64,000 bases of DNA, taken from contig NZ_JAHVKE010000001.1 of NCBI RefSeq assembly GCF_019800885.1, forward strand, positions 1,612,001 through 1,676,000, written 5' to 3'. The stretch is from Maritalea mobilis. Its GTDB lineage: Bacteria > Pseudomonadota > Alphaproteobacteria > Rhodobacterales > Rhodobacteraceae. The position numbers and the translations under genes are program-made. Below, piece by piece: positions 37,062 to 49,323 of the stretch (position 1 is the stretch's first letter; each line of letters starts with the position of its first letter). The notes under the pieces are model-generated. The model was not told the DNA's origin. It searched no databases and saw nothing but the letters and a program-made list of their open reading frames with translations.

Positions 37062-37517
37062 CTAAAGCAAACACCGAAGGCGTGGACCGATCTCATCAAA
37101 CCCGTTGCGCAAGTAGAAGTTGAGAGTGCGATGCCAATCAGGCTGCCTTGGCGCTCCAACCTCGATCCGCGTCCACCCCCGAGCGCGCGCTTCGCGCTGA
37201 GCATGCTCGACGAGCTGATGCGCAACCCCTTTAGACCTCATGTCAGGGCGCACATAGAGTTCGCATATTTCTCCGAATTTCCCGCCGGCATAAATCGCAG
37301 CGCACTCATTGAGCGTCATGACGCCAACGGCCTCGCCCTCGACCCAAGCAATCGCCGCAACAACATTCGCCGCGGGAAGAACGGCCTTGGCGGACCGGGT
37401 GACCTCACTCAATTCGGGTGCGTTCCCACCTGAAAGCTCATCAAGAAGCGCGTGAACCAGAGAAGCGACTGTCGTGGCGTCTTTGTCCTGCGCCTGTCGG
37501 ATAGAAATCGCTGTCAT
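37062..37517 (-). CDS. GNAT-family N-acetyltransferase
   Basis: 151-aa acyltransferase. The acetyl-CoA binding motif A is visible as ICELYVRPDMRSKGVAHQLVEHA (the R-x-x-G-x-A loop), after a beta strand AVGVMTLNEC. The acceptor is unknown: GNAT enzymes may modify drugs, metabolites or proteins. The ATG at 37517 (MTAISIRQAQDKD) is preferred; the extension to 37640 is not protein-like. Its codon use is less GC-biased than the neighbouring rpsD, in keeping with the accessory patch. Confidence 0.85.
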   Translation of the reverse strand: MTAISIRQAQDKDATTVASLVHALLDELSGGNAPELSEVTRSAKAVLPAANVVAAIAWVEGEAVGVMTLNECAAIYAGGKFGEICELYVRPDMRSKGVAHQLVEHAQREARARGWTRIEVGAPRQPDWHRTLNFYLRNGFDEIGPRLRCLL

Positions 37518-37664
37518 GTCAGGCCTGTACTTTTTGCCGTGAATGATTTTTTCGCTGTGGTTAGTGAAAGATGGGCTGCTGTTGCAAGCCCGAGAGGCTC
37601 GGCCCGCAAAGCTACCATTGGCGATGCGCGAAATGGCCACCAGTCATAAACTTTCCGCGACATG

Positions 37665-37689
37665 AAAAAGGCCGCCCAAGCGGGCGGCC
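37665..37689 (-). terminator. Intrinsic terminator of rpsD
   Basis: On the minus strand GGCCGCCC pairs across a 4-base loop (stem 37670-37677 with 37682-37689), followed by five T residues (37669-37665). It lies about 27 bp after the rpsD stop. Confidence 0.87.
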
Positions 37690-37715
37690 CTTCGCAAATC
37701 GGATCAACGCGAAGC

Positions 37716-38336
37716 TTAGTTCTGCGCGTAGTATTCGATGACGAGGTTCGGTTCCATCTGGACCGGGTACGGCACGTCGGCGAGGCCGGGGGTGCGCACG
37801 AAGGTCGCGATCATCTTGGAGTGGTCGACATCGAGGTAGTCGGGCACGTCGCGCTCGGGCAGTTGGCTGGCTTCGAGGACCAGCGCCATCTGCTTGGACT
37901 TCTCGCGGACCTCGATCACGTCGCCTTCCTGCACGCGGTAGGAGGGGATGTTGACGCGCTTGCCGTTCACCAGCACGTGGCCGTGGTTGACGAACTGGCG
38001 GGCGGCGAAAACGGTCGGCACGAACTTGGCGCGGTAGACGACGGCGTCGAGGCGGCGCTCGAGCAGGCCGATCAGCTGTTCACCGGTGTCGCCGCGCAGA
38101 CGCTCGGCCTCGGCGTAGATGCGGCGGAACTGCTTTTCGGTCAGGTCGCCGTAGTAGCCCTTGAGCTTCTGCTTGGCGCGCAGCTGCAGGCCGAAGTCGG
38201 ACATCTTGCCCTTGCGGCGCTGGCCGTGCTGGCCCGGGCCGTATTCGCGGCGGTTCACCGGCGACTTGGGGCGGCCCCAGATGTTTTCGCCCATGCGGCG
38301 GTCGATCTTGTACTTGGCAGAGGTGCGTTTGGTCAC
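37716..38336 (-). CDS. rpsD: 30S ribosomal protein S4
   Basis: 206-aa primary rRNA-binding protein of the small subunit. The start [26 protein letters not shown], the [17 protein letters not shown] segment and the S4 domain [35 protein letters not shown] (named here by its ends) identify it. It has no N-terminal Cys4 zinc motif, so it is the zinc-independent type. It is monocistronic with a strong terminator. The 216-bp region upstream (to 38552) shows no gene and may hold an autoregulatory leader. Confidence 0.97.
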   Translation of the reverse strand: MTKRTSAKYKIDRRMGENIWGRPKSPVNRREYGPGQHGQRRKGKMSDFGLQLRAKQKLKGYYGDLTEKQFRRIYAEAERLRGDTGEQLIGLLERRLDAVVYRAKFVPTVFAARQFVNHGHVLVNGKRVNIPSYRVQEGDVIEVREKSKQMALVLEASQLPERDVPDYLDVDHSKMIATFVRTPGLADVPYPVQMEPNLVIEYYAQN

Positions 38337-38552
38337 CGTCTGATCTCCTTCGTTGCGGTGCCCCGGAAGCGGGGCGGTGAAGGGCGTTGTCCTTTGGACT
38401 TATCCGGAGGTTGTCCGGGGCCCGACAGGCATCCCCTCGCGGGGGCCACCAACACCAAATGAATACCCCGGCCTGATCGACCGGGGAATGAGCCGCGCTT
38501 CTACAGCACGGGACGCGGGTGTCAATGGGGGGGGACGACTGCTGCGGTTCGA

Positions 38553-39647
38553 TCAGATCGCGAGGCTGCGGGGCTGCGCGGCATTCGGGCGGGTGCGGCC
38601 GCCATCCAGCATGATCGCCGCCTCGGCCCGGTTGAGCATCCGCCGCGCGGGCGCGCCGTAACAGTGGGGATCGCGCTCCAACTCGGGGCGCAACTCGAAG
38701 AGATAGTCGCGATGCAACCGGCTGAGATGATCGAGCCCCATGTAGCCGGGATGGAAGCTTTCGACCTGCAAGCCATTGGCCCAGACCACCTGGTGCCGTT
38801 CCAGCATGAGGTGAATGTAGTAGGTCTCGCGCAGGGAGTGATCGACGCTGATCTGCGCATCGCCCACGAGGTCGGCGGCGCGCACCAGCACCTCGGCCTC
38901 GCCGAACAGGTCGCGCGAGGCAGCCCCCCCGATCAGGACGCGGTGTTCGGGGCTGACCACGAGGTCGGCATCGGGCCGGTCCACCCCGAGCGCACAGGCG
39001 CGCAGGCGGATCGGGCGCTGCTCGGGCATGGCAAACAGGCGCGCGCCCGACATGCGGCGATTGCCGGACCAGATGACCTCTTGCGGGCCGTCGTCGCGGG
39101 TCAGGATGCGGTCGCCGGGGCCAAGATCCTCGATCGCGACATCGCCGTCTTCGGTGCGCAGGCGCGTTCCGGGCGTGAAGCAGATGACGGCGGGGGCGTC
39201 GCTGTCGGGATCGCGCAGGAAGCGGTCGGAACAGGCGATGATCGTGTGCTCGCGATCCGGGGCCGGCAGACCATCCGAGAAGAGAAGGATCGGCGTCGCG
39301 CCCTCTTCCACCGGGATCGGCACGGCGCGGAAGAAGCCGACACCATCCGACACGATGAAACCGCCGGAGAACAGCGGATCGTCGTCTTCGAAAACAGGAT
39401 CGGCGGGGCCGCGCGCAGGGCCTTGGAGGAGTTTATCCACCACCCGCGCCGCGCGGGAACGGAGCTCTTCGTGATCCCGGCTGGCGGAGAGCATGAGGGC
39501 GGCGCCGTCACCTTCAAGCGGCAGGGCGCGACCGTGCCAGCGCCATGTCATCCCCTCGGCCAGTTCTTGGTTTGGTTCTGCCGGTAATCCCTCGATACAG
39601 GTTTGCGCCCATGACAACATGAACGCGCCCCGCAAGCCCGTGCCCAT
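38553..39647 (-). CDS. Hint-domain protein (second in window)
   Basis: 364-aa protein. The first ~150 residues form an unknown domain (MTWRWHGRALPLEG, SGGFIVSDGVGFFRAVPI, HTIIACSDRF). The Hint_2 domain begins at VICFTPGTRLRTEDGDVAIEDLGPGD, with the presumed nucleophile Cys near residue 156; VVSPEHRVLIGG and MLERHQVVWANGLQVESFHPG complete the pattern, and the typical ~30-residue tail ends the chain. No classical signal peptide is seen. It shares domain plan with the Hint protein 3 kb away but a different N-terminal module. Confidence 0.85.
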   Translation of the reverse strand: MGTGLRGAFMLSWAQTCIEGLPAEPNQELAEGMTWRWHGRALPLEGDGAALMLSASRDHEELRSRAARVVDKLLQGPARGPADPVFEDDDPLFSGGFIVSDGVGFFRAVPIPVEEGATPILLFSDGLPAPDREHTIIACSDRFLRDPDSDAPAVICFTPGTRLRTEDGDVAIEDLGPGDRILTRDDGPQEVIWSGNRRMSGARLFAMPEQRPIRLRACALGVDRPDADLVVSPEHRVLIGGAASRDLFGEAEVLVRAADLVGDAQISVDHSLRETYYIHLMLERHQVVWANGLQVESFHPGYMGLDHLSRLHRDYLFELRPELERDPHCYGAPARRMLNRAEAAIMLDGGRTRPNAAQPRSLAI

Positions 39648-39761
39648 AGCCCCGCCTCATAGGTTGTATGCTTCGCCGGTTTTCCGACGTTATGTATCGA
39701 AAGATAGCACGGGTGATTCGGCCTGTGAAGCCGTTGATTCGGCTATGATTCGGCGTGTGGC

Positions 39762-40766
39762 CTAGAAGCGGAGATCGATCGAGAGCGTGCCCACCACCTG
39801 CCCGGCGGGCTGGTTCACGAATTCCTCGGACAAGTAGGTGACGCCGTAGAAGAAATTGCTGTCGCCCACGCCGTAATTCACGCCTGCGCGCAGACGGTGA
39901 CGTATCTCTTCGACCTCGACCCCGCGATCCTCGGGCAGAAAGACCGAATCCGTGACATAGGCCACGTCACCGCCAAGCAGGAAGGACCAGCCCCCCAACG
40001 CTTCGAGAGAGTTGAGCCCGGCGATGCGCTGGCCCGTCACCTCGTCGCGCAGCCGCAGGCCATTGGCGCCGAGATTGCCGAAGGTCAGGTCGATACCGGT
40101 GCGCGCGAAGGTCTCTACCCCGGCCTGCACCTCGACAAAGGGGCGGGCGGACCAGCTGTCGAATTCGAATTGGCGCGCGACCTCCAGACGGCCATGGAGG
40201 TAGATCCCGTCGTCGATCTCGTAGTCTTCCAGGCGGATGGGGTTGTTGCCGAAGACCTCGTGCACGGCGCTGTGGATCTGCATCAGCCCGGTCTGCTGAC
40301 CGGTGATGACCACGTCCGCCCCGGCGGTCACGTCAAAGCCCTGCCATCCGAAATGCGTGGCCGCGCCCAGCCACCAGGACGAGGCATAGGGCCGGTCGCC
40401 CGGGTCCGGCGCAGCGAGGTTGTCGGGCGCGATGATCTGACCGCGCACACGGTATTCCATCAATTGAAACGGACGGTCCGGCAGCGCGTCCTGCCATTCG
40501 TGCCCGTGCAGGATGGAGACGGCGAAACTGCCGGTCTGCCAGCGGTCATAGCGGTCGCCAACCGGGATGCCGTACCAGTCATTGTCGAAAATGCGCGTCA
40601 CGCCGAGGATGCGCCGCCCTTCCGGCATCGGCACCGGCGGTTCGATGGTGAGCGGGTCGACATGGGGAAAGTCGGTCTCGGGGCCGTTGGCCCAGCCCGC
40701 GCCAGTCAGCCCGACCACGGCCATTGCACAAAAAAAAGTGGCCGCCCAGGGGCCGTAACTTGCCAT
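39762..40766 (-). CDS. LpxR-like lipid A deacylase (DUF2219 family) outer-membrane protein
   Basis: 334-aa predicted outer-membrane beta barrel. A signal peptide (~1-23, ending [10 protein letters not shown]) precedes alternating strands ending in an aromatic C terminus (GTLSIDLRF). Early residues [22 protein letters not shown] match the N-D and D-R-Y-T-G pattern of LpxR, which removes the 3'-acyloxyacyl chain of lipid A. ATG 40766 is used because GAGG lies 7 bp upstream; ATG 40772 is two codons earlier. It is divergent from the P-type ATPase. Whether the deacylase residues are all present needs alignment. Confidence 0.8.
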   Translation of the reverse strand: MASYGPWAATFFCAMAVVGLTGAGWANGPETDFPHVDPLTIEPPVPMPEGRRILGVTRIFDNDWYGIPVGDRYDRWQTGSFAVSILHGHEWQDALPDRPFQLMEYRVRGQIIAPDNLAAPDPGDRPYASSWWLGAATHFGWQGFDVTAGADVVITGQQTGLMQIHSAVHEVFGNNPIRLEDYEIDDGIYLHGRLEVARQFEFDSWSARPFVEVQAGVETFARTGIDLTFGNLGANGLRLRDEVTGQRIAGLNSLEALGGWSFLLGGDVAYVTDSVFLPEDRGVEVEEIRHRLRAGVNYGVGDSNFFYGVTYLSEEFVNQPAGQVVGTLSIDLRF

Positions 40767-40991
40767 AACCATGCCTCGTCGTTTTTTTCTTTCCGCTCGT
40801 CTTGGCGGTGGATTGTGGCGAAAATAGAGACGGCGGCGCAGAAAAAGCAAGAAAAGCCATTGCCGTTGAAACAGTGCAGCCGCGCCTGTGCGGTATTTGA
40901 CACCCCATCGCGGCCGCCCTTGACCCGGATCAACGTTGCGCGCCACCGTCGCGATACCCTCGGACCCGAACGCCGGAACAGGACCCAGGCG

Positions 40992-43531
<2,540 letters not shown>

Positions 43532-43535
<4 letters not shown>

Positions 43536-45805
43536 CCGCATTTCGAGTAGCCGCAACTGCCGCAGGTCAAGCAGCCTTCGACCATGCGCATGTCGTACTG
43601 GCCGCAATGCGGGCAGGCCGGTCCGGGGCGTTGGCCGAGATTGACCACCTCGGCTTGCGGGTCGGATTTCAGGCCCATCCCCTCCCCCTCGATGAACCCG
43701 ATGGAGATCAGGTGCCGCTCGATCACGCCGCCGATGGCCGCAAGGATCGAAGGCACGTATTTGCCCTGCATCCACGCGCCGCCGCGCGGGTCGAAAACGG
43801 CCTTCAACTCCTCGACGACGAAGCTCACGTCGCCGCCGCGCCGGAACACCGCCGAAATCATCCGCGTCAGCGCAACGGTCCAGGCGTAATGCTCCATGTT
43901 CTTGGAGTTGATGAACACCTCGAAGGGGCGGCGATGCCCGCTCAACACGATATCGTTGATCGTGATGTAGAGTGCGTGCTCGCTGTCGGGCCATTTCAGC
44001 TTGTAGGTGTGCCCCTCCAGGCTTTGCGGCCGGTCGAGTGGTTCGGACATGTAGACGATCTCGCCCGAGGCGGCCTCGACCGCGCGCGCGCCCTCGTCCT
44101 TGCTGTCGGTTTCCGAAACGCTCAGCACGCTGCCCGTCACGTCGTTGGGGCGGTAGGTGGTGCAGCCCTTGCAGCCGGTCTCGTAGGCTTCGAGATAGAC
44201 GTCCTTGAAGCTCTGGAAATCGATATCGGCGGGGACGTTGATCGTCTTGGAAATCGAGCTGTCGATCCAGGGTTGGGCCGCGGCCTGCATGCGGACATGC
44301 TCCAGCGGGGCGAGATCCTGCGCGGTGACGAAATGATCCGGCAGGGGTGCGTCGCCCTTCAGGTCGCGCCACAGGGCGACGGCGTAATCGACGACCTCTT
44401 CCTCGGTGCGGGTGCCGTCGGGTTGCAGCACCTTGCGCGTGTAGGAATTGGCGAAGATCGGTTCGATCCCGCTGGAGACATTGCCCGCGAACAGGCTGAT
44501 CGTGCCCGTGGGCGCGATGGAGGTCAGCAGCGCGTTGCGCAGCCCGTGCTCGGCGATCAGCGCCTGCACCTCCGGGTCGAGCCGCGTGATCATCGGGGCC
44601 TTGGCATAGGCCGCCGCATCGTAGAGCGGGAAAGTGCCCTTTTCCTTCGCCAGCAGGGCCGAGGCGCGGTAGCTGGCATTGGCGATGGCCTGCATCCAGC
44701 GGCCGGTTTGCGCCGCGCCCTCTTCCGATCCGTAGCGCAGGCCAACCATGGCCAGCGCATCGGCAAGGCCGGTCACGCCAAGCCCGATCCGGCGTTTCGC
44801 CTGCGCCTCCTGCGCCTGCGCCTCCAGCGGGAAGCGCGAGGCATCGACGACGTTGTCCATCATGCGGATGGCGGTGGCCACAAGGTCATCCAGCGCGGCA
44901 TCGGGGATCTCGGCCCCCGCCTCGAACGGGCGGTCCACCAGCCGCGCGAGGTTGATCGACCCCAGAAGGCAGGCGCCGTAGGGCGGCAATGGTTGCTCGC
45001 CGCAGGGGTTCGTCGCCGCGATCTCCTCGGCATAGGACAGGTTGTTCTCGGCATTGATGCGGTCGATGAAGATCACGCCGGGCTCGGCATAGTCATAGGT
45101 CGCGCGCATGATCCGGTTCCAAAGGTCGCGGGCCTGCACGGTGTGATAGACCTTGCCGTCGAACTGCAATTCCCACGAGCCGTCGGCCTTCACCGCCTCC
45201 ATGAACGGGTCGGTGACCAGCACGGACATGTTGAACATGCGCAGGCGGGCGGGGTCGGACTTGGCCGCGATGAAATCCTCGATATCGGGATGGTCGCAGC
45301 GCATCGTCGCCATCATCGCCCCGCGCCGGCTGCCCGCCGACATGATGGTGCGGCACATGGCGTCCCAGACATCCATGAACGAGAGCGGCCCCGAGGCATC
45401 GGCAGCCACGCCCGCCACCGGCGCGCCCTTGGGCCGGATGGTCGAGAAATCGTAGCCGATCCCCCCGCCCTGCTGCATGGTCAGCGCGGCCTCTTTCAGC
45501 GCGTCGAAGATGCCCGACATGGAATCGGGGATGGTGCCCATGACGAAGCAGTTGAACAGCGTCACCGACCGCCCCGTGCCCGCGCCCGCCACGATCCGGC
45601 CTGCCGGCAGGTACTTGAAGTCCTCCAGCGCGTCGTAAAAGGCCCCCTCGTACCCGGCGGGCTGATCCTCGACGCTGGCCAGCGCCCGCGCGATGCGGCG
45701 CCACGTATCCTCGACCGTCTGGTCGATGGGCGCGCCATCGGCTGATTTCATGCGGTATTTCATGTCCCAGATCTGCTCGGCGATCGGGGCGGCAAAGCGA
45801 GTCAT
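43532..45805 (-). CDS. nrdJ: Adenosylcobalamin-dependent ribonucleotide reductase (class II)
   Basis: 757-aa enzyme that reduces ribonucleotides to deoxyribonucleotides using vitamin B12. Core motifs are NCFVMGTIPDSM, QQGGGIGYDFSTIRPKGA, NPCGEQPLPPYGACLLGSINL (catalytic Cys and radical Cys regions) and a C-terminal zinc-ribbon-like tail CPHCGQYDMR...CGSCGYSKCG. Class II enzymes work with or without oxygen. ATG 45805 has AGGA about 8 bp upstream; the longer frame to 45853 is rejected. The 80 bp upstream is too short for a cobalamin riboswitch, so control must be elsewhere. Confidence 0.95.
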
Positions 45806-45884
45806 GACAACATCCTGATGGGCTTGGGGTCGGGCACCGCAAGATAGATGCACTGCCCCTACCGGTCAACGACCGGCGCGGATC

Positions 45885-46886
45885 TCAGGGGCGGATCGGG
45901 ACAGTTCCCCCAACGGGCAGCACGATCGTCGGCATGTCAGCCGCCTGCGCTGCGGCGACGAAACGGTCGACGACCGGGCCGTGCGGCACGCGGATCACCG
46001 GGAACATGCCCCAATGGATCGGCATCGCCCGGCGCGCGCGCAGCCGGGTGGCGATGGTGACGGCATCCTCGGGGCTGGCATGCATATGCCCGAAGACCGA
46101 GGCCGGATCCCCCGAGGCGATGGGCACCATGGCAAGGTCAAAGGGGCCCAATCGCGCCCCGATCTCGCTGAAGACCGGCCCAAGCCCCGTGTCGCCCGCC
46201 GCAAGCACCGCGCGCCCGCCCCCGCGCAACGCATAGCCAAGCGCGAGAGAGCGCGGCCCCAACCCAGCGAAGGCGGGGGAGCTTCCGTGGTGAACGACAG
46301 GCACGGCGGTGACGTGCAGGGCGCCGAGGTGCAGGTCCTGCCACGGATCGACCCGCTCGACCGACGCGAAGGGCAGCGCCGTGCGCAGGGCGGCATCGCG
46401 CGGCAGGATCAGCCGCGCCTCGGGAAAGCGGGCGGCCAGCATCGCCAAACTCGAACTGTCGAAATGGTCGCGGTGATCGTGGGTGATCAGCACTGCATCC
46501 AGCCGATCCAGGCCCGACAGGTCCGCCGGGGTACCGACCCGCCTCAGCAGCGCGACCCGGCCCTCGTCGGATGTGTCGAGAACCGGGTCGATGAGGATGG
46601 ACTGCCCGGCTTGCCGCACCAGAAGGCTCGCATGGCCGAGCCATGTGACCGTGCCGTCGCGCCACGCCATCGGCGAAACCTCGACTACGGCAGGCCTCTG
46701 CGCAGGGCCGGGCGGGGCGAGGGTGCTGCGCGCCGCGCTGACGACAAGGGCCGTTTCGCGGAACGGCGACACGAGGCGTGGTGCGTCCTCGGGCGCGGTC
46801 CCCGGCGTGGCCAGCCCGCAGCCCGCGAGGCCCAGCACAAGAAGGCAGGCCAATCGCTTCCGGATACGCGAAACGCACAGTGACAT
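45885..46886 (-). CDS. Metallo-beta-lactamase-fold lipoprotein
   Basis: 333-aa protein. The lipobox LGLAGC places the lipidated Cys near residue 23, so it is exported. The hydrolase signature THDHRDHFD (HxHxDH) and later HHGSSPAF, GDTGLGP and MPIHWGMFP supply metal ligands typical of the NAPE-PLD/UlaG-like metal-dependent hydrolase group. The substrate may be a phospholipid, but this is by family only. ATG 46886 (MSLCVSRIRKR) fits a signal peptide; the frame to 47153 overlaps the divergent gene. It ends 80 bp upstream of nrdJ. Confidence 0.85.
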   Translation of the reverse strand: MSLCVSRIRKRLACLLVLGLAGCGLATPGTAPEDAPRLVSPFRETALVVSAARSTLAPPGPAQRPAVVEVSPMAWRDGTVTWLGHASLLVRQAGQSILIDPVLDTSDEGRVALLRRVGTPADLSGLDRLDAVLITHDHRDHFDSSSLAMLAARFPEARLILPRDAALRTALPFASVERVDPWQDLHLGALHVTAVPVVHHGSSPAFAGLGPRSLALGYALRGGGRAVLAAGDTGLGPVFSEIGARLGPFDLAMVPIASGDPASVFGHMHASPEDAVTIATRLRARRAMPIHWGMFPVIRVPHGPVVDRFVAAAQAADMPTIVLPVGGTVPIRP

Positions 46887-47045
46887 GTCTTGGCCGCCCC
46901 ACCCGGCCCGGACCCTTCCTTTTTCCCGTGCATACCGGACACCAGCCGGGTCACGGCGACAACACACCGGATTGTCGCGCCCAGGACCGGTCCGCCCCTT
47001 TTCCCGCCGCTGCGGGCGCGCTAGGTATTGGGTCAGGAGGCTGCC

Positions 47046-47471
47046 GTGACCGTTCATCTTGTGAAACTCTGCGTTGGCGCCGAGCGCGTCGAGGACTTGA
47101 CCGCATGGCAGGCCACCGCCCGCGCCAAGGGACCGGACGGCCTGCCGCGCCATGTCACGCGCATGTGGCCCAAGCGCGCCGAGGAGGTTCTGGACGGCGG
47201 GTCGCTCTACTGGGTGTTCAAAGGGCTGATACTGTGCCGCCAGCCGATCCTGCGGCTCGACCCGGTGGATCGTGGCGACGGGATCTCGCGCTGCGGCATC
47301 GTTCTGGACCCGGCGACGGTTCGCGTGGCCTCGACCCCGAAACGCCCGTTCCAGGGCTGGCGCTACCTGCGCCCCGAAGATGCGCCGCGCGACCTGCCCC
47401 CGGGCCGCGAGCAGGAAGAGGCCCTGCCACCCGAACTGGAAAACGCCCTGGCCGAGATCGGCGTTCTTTGA
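47046..47471 (+). CDS. DUF1489 family protein
   Basis: 141-aa soluble protein of the alphaproteobacterial DUF1489 family: HLVKLCVGAERVEDL at the start, then HVTRMWPKRAEEVLDGGSLYWVFKG and CRQPILRLDPVD are its conserved blocks. No function is known. GTG at 47046 is the start because AGGAGG lies 6 bp upstream. It diverges from the lipoprotein gene and converges with hisG, with a hairpin between. Confidence 0.88.
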   Translation: MTVHLVKLCVGAERVEDLTAWQATARAKGPDGLPRHVTRMWPKRAEEVLDGGSLYWVFKGLILCRQPILRLDPVDRGDGISRCGIVLDPATVRVASTPKRPFQGWRYLRPEDAPRDLPPGREQEEALPPELENALAEIGVL

Positions 47472-47507
47472 AAGGCGAACACCAGTCAGCCTGATGGATG
47501 CGCCTTT
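47471..47507. terminator. Possible bidirectional terminator between DUF1489 and hisG
   Basis: AAAGGCG (47471-47477) pairs with CGCCTTT (47501-47507), with an inner imperfect stem CCA-TCA / TGATGG. T-rich bases follow on the plus strand and a CTTT run on the minus strand. It lies exactly between two convergent genes, but the outer loop is large. Confidence 0.4.
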
Positions 47508-47521
47508 ATATTGCGCGGGTC

Positions 47522-48214
47522 CTAGTCGAGGCCGAGTTGCTCGTAAAACTCCGCGAGTGCCCCGCGTTCATTCTCAGTCCACTCTGCCCCGCGCGCCCGG
47601 AACAGGGTCGCTTCGGAGCGGTGGATCAGCCCATCTTCGAGAATTTTCAGGTTATTGGCGCGCAAGGTCTCTCCGGTCGAGGTGATGTCGGCGATCGCCT
47701 CGGCCGTTCCATGGGCCACCGTGCCCTCGGTCGCGCCCTGGCTGTCGACCAGCCGGTAATCGGCCACGCCCGCTTCGCGCAGGAAATCGCGGACCAGCCG
47801 GTGATACTTGGTGGCGATGCGCAGACGATACCCGTGCCGCTGGCGGAACTGCGCCGCGACCGCATCCAGATCGTCGAGGGTCGAGACATCGACCCAGCAG
47901 GTCGGCACCGCCACGATCAGGTCGGCATGGCCGAAGCCCATTTCCGCAACGACTTCGACCGCCTGCTCCCAGGCCGGGATGCGTTCCTGCACGAGGTCGC
48001 TGCCGGTCACGCCCAGATGGATGCGCCCCGAGGCCAGTTCGCGCGGAATCTCGCCCGCCGACAGAAGCCGCAGGTCGATATCCGCGCCCGCGACTTCGGC
48101 GGCGTATTCACGCTCGGACCCGGTGCGGCGCATCTCGATCCCGCGCTCGGCGAACCAGGCAAAGGTCTTGTCCATCAGCCGCCCCTTCGAGGGCACGCCC
48201 AGCCGGATGCTCAT
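47522..48214 (-). CDS. hisG: ATP phosphoribosyltransferase, short form
   Basis: 230-aa catalytic subunit of the first step of histidine synthesis (ATP + PRPP to phosphoribosyl-ATP). Start [17 protein letters not shown] and the PRPP-binding stretch VDSQGATEGTVAHGTAEAIADITSTGETL identify it. It is the short HisG lacking the C-terminal regulatory domain and needs HisZ, which is encoded just upstream and overlaps it by ATGA. ATG 48214 is correct; the longer frame to 48547 is a shadow of hisZ. Confidence 0.96.
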   Translation of the reverse strand: MSIRLGVPSKGRLMDKTFAWFAERGIEMRRTGSEREYAAEVAGADIDLRLLSAGEIPRELASGRIHLGVTGSDLVQERIPAWEQAVEVVAEMGFGHADLIVAVPTCWVDVSTLDDLDAVAAQFRQRHGYRLRIATKYHRLVRDFLREAGVADYRLVDSQGATEGTVAHGTAEAIADITSTGETLRANNLKILEDGLIHRSEATLFRARGAEWTENERGALAEFYEQLGLD

Positions 48215-49323
48215 GCCGCGCCCTCCCCGGTTTTCAACTGGTGCACCAGTTCGGGGCGGATCACGCCGCCCACCGCCGGGATCGCGCGGCCATCGCCCAG
48301 GATCGCGGTCAGCGCATCGTAGCGCCCGCCCGTGGCGACGGGGGGCAGGTCGGGGCGGCCATCGGCGAGGAAGCCGAAGACGAAGCCGTCGTAATATTCC
48401 ATCGTGGTGCGCCCGTAGCTGGCCTCGAACGGCAGGCTGGCCGGGTCCAGCCCGGCACCTGCCAGCGCCTCGATCCGCGCGGCGAAGCGTTCGACGGCCT
48501 GGGTCAGGCCGGGCAGGTCCACGGTCATGTCCCACAGACGGTCGCAAGCCTGCGGCAGCGGCGCGCGCAGGCTGAGGATCTCGGACAGCACCTCGGCCTC
48601 GGCCGTGCCGATGGGGGGCGTGTCGGCATCGGCCAGCAGGCGTTCGACCCGCTCGGCGATTTCCGGCGTGCCGCGCAGCCCCACGGCGGGGCCGGCCCCG
48701 GCGATCACCGCCTCGACGCCGTGCTTGCGCACGGCCTTCAGCAGCGCCGCGCGCCCGGCGGGCGGATCGGCCCGACCGGTGTAGCGGTCGAGCAGCGCGC
48801 GGAACCGGCGCGGGCGCCAGACATGGCGGCGCAACGCGGCCTTGCGCGGTTCGGTGGTGGAAAGCGTTTCGATCGCGGCCAGAAGGATGCCGATATCCCC
48901 GGTCACGGCGCGCAGGCCAAGGCCTTCGAGCGCCTTGACGAACAGGGCGAAGACCTCGGCATCGGCGCGCGCCGGGTCCGTCCGGTCGAACAGCTCGTAC
49001 CCCAGCTGCAGGTATTCCGTGGGGCGGCCCGACCCGGCGGGCTGCTTGCGGAACACCTCACCCAGATAAGTGTAGCGCGCGGGCTCGGCCCCGTTTTCCG
49101 TGTGGCTTTGCACCACCGGAACGGTGAAATCCGGGCGCAGCATCATCTCGCCCCGGTCGGGGTCGTCGGTGGTGTAGGCGCGCGCGCGGATATCCTCGCC
49201 ATAGAGGTCGAGAAGCGTGTCCGCCGACAGCATCAGCGGCGCCTCGACGGGCACCGCGCCCGCCTCGGAAAAGACCGAGGCCAGCGCCTCGGCCTCGGCG
49301 CGAATGGCGGCCTTGTCCCTCAC
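48211..49323 (-). CDS. hisZ: ATP phosphoribosyltransferase regulatory subunit
   Basis: 370-aa catalytically inactive histidyl-tRNA synthetase paralogue that activates short HisG and mediates histidine feedback. Class II synthetase motifs are recognisable but altered ([40 protein letters not shown]). [15 protein letters not shown] is the motif-3-region equivalent. The GTG start at 49323 overlaps the hisS stop (GTGA); the frame to 49404 is within hisS. Confidence 0.93.
   Translation of the reverse strand: MRDKAAIRAEAEALASVFSEAGAVPVEAPLMLSADTLLDLYGEDIRARAYTTDDPDRGEMMLRPDFTVPVVQSHTENGAEPARYTYLGEVFRKQPAGSGRPTEYLQLGYELFDRTDPARADAEVFALFVKALEGLGLRAVTGDIGILLAAIETLSTTEPRKAALRRHVWRPRRFRALLDRYTGRADPPAGRAALLKAVRKHGVEAVIAGAGPAVGLRGTPEIAERVERLLADADTPPIGTAEAEVLSEILSLRAPLPQACDRLWDMTVDLPGLTQAVERFAARIEALAGAGLDPASLPFEASYGRTTMEYYDGFVFGFLADGRPDLPPVATGGRYDALTAILGDGRAIPAVGGVIRPELVHQLKTGEGAA

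Noticed and set aside
39897-40991. In-frame upstream extension of the P-type ATPase
   Set aside because: It overlaps the LpxR-like gene and its promoter region on the other strand and has no family similarity; the pump starts well at ATG 40992.
45806-45884. Cobalamin riboswitch before nrdJ
   Set aside because: Only about 80 bp separates nrdJ from the previous gene, too short for the riboswitch, and no B12-box-like sequence was seen.
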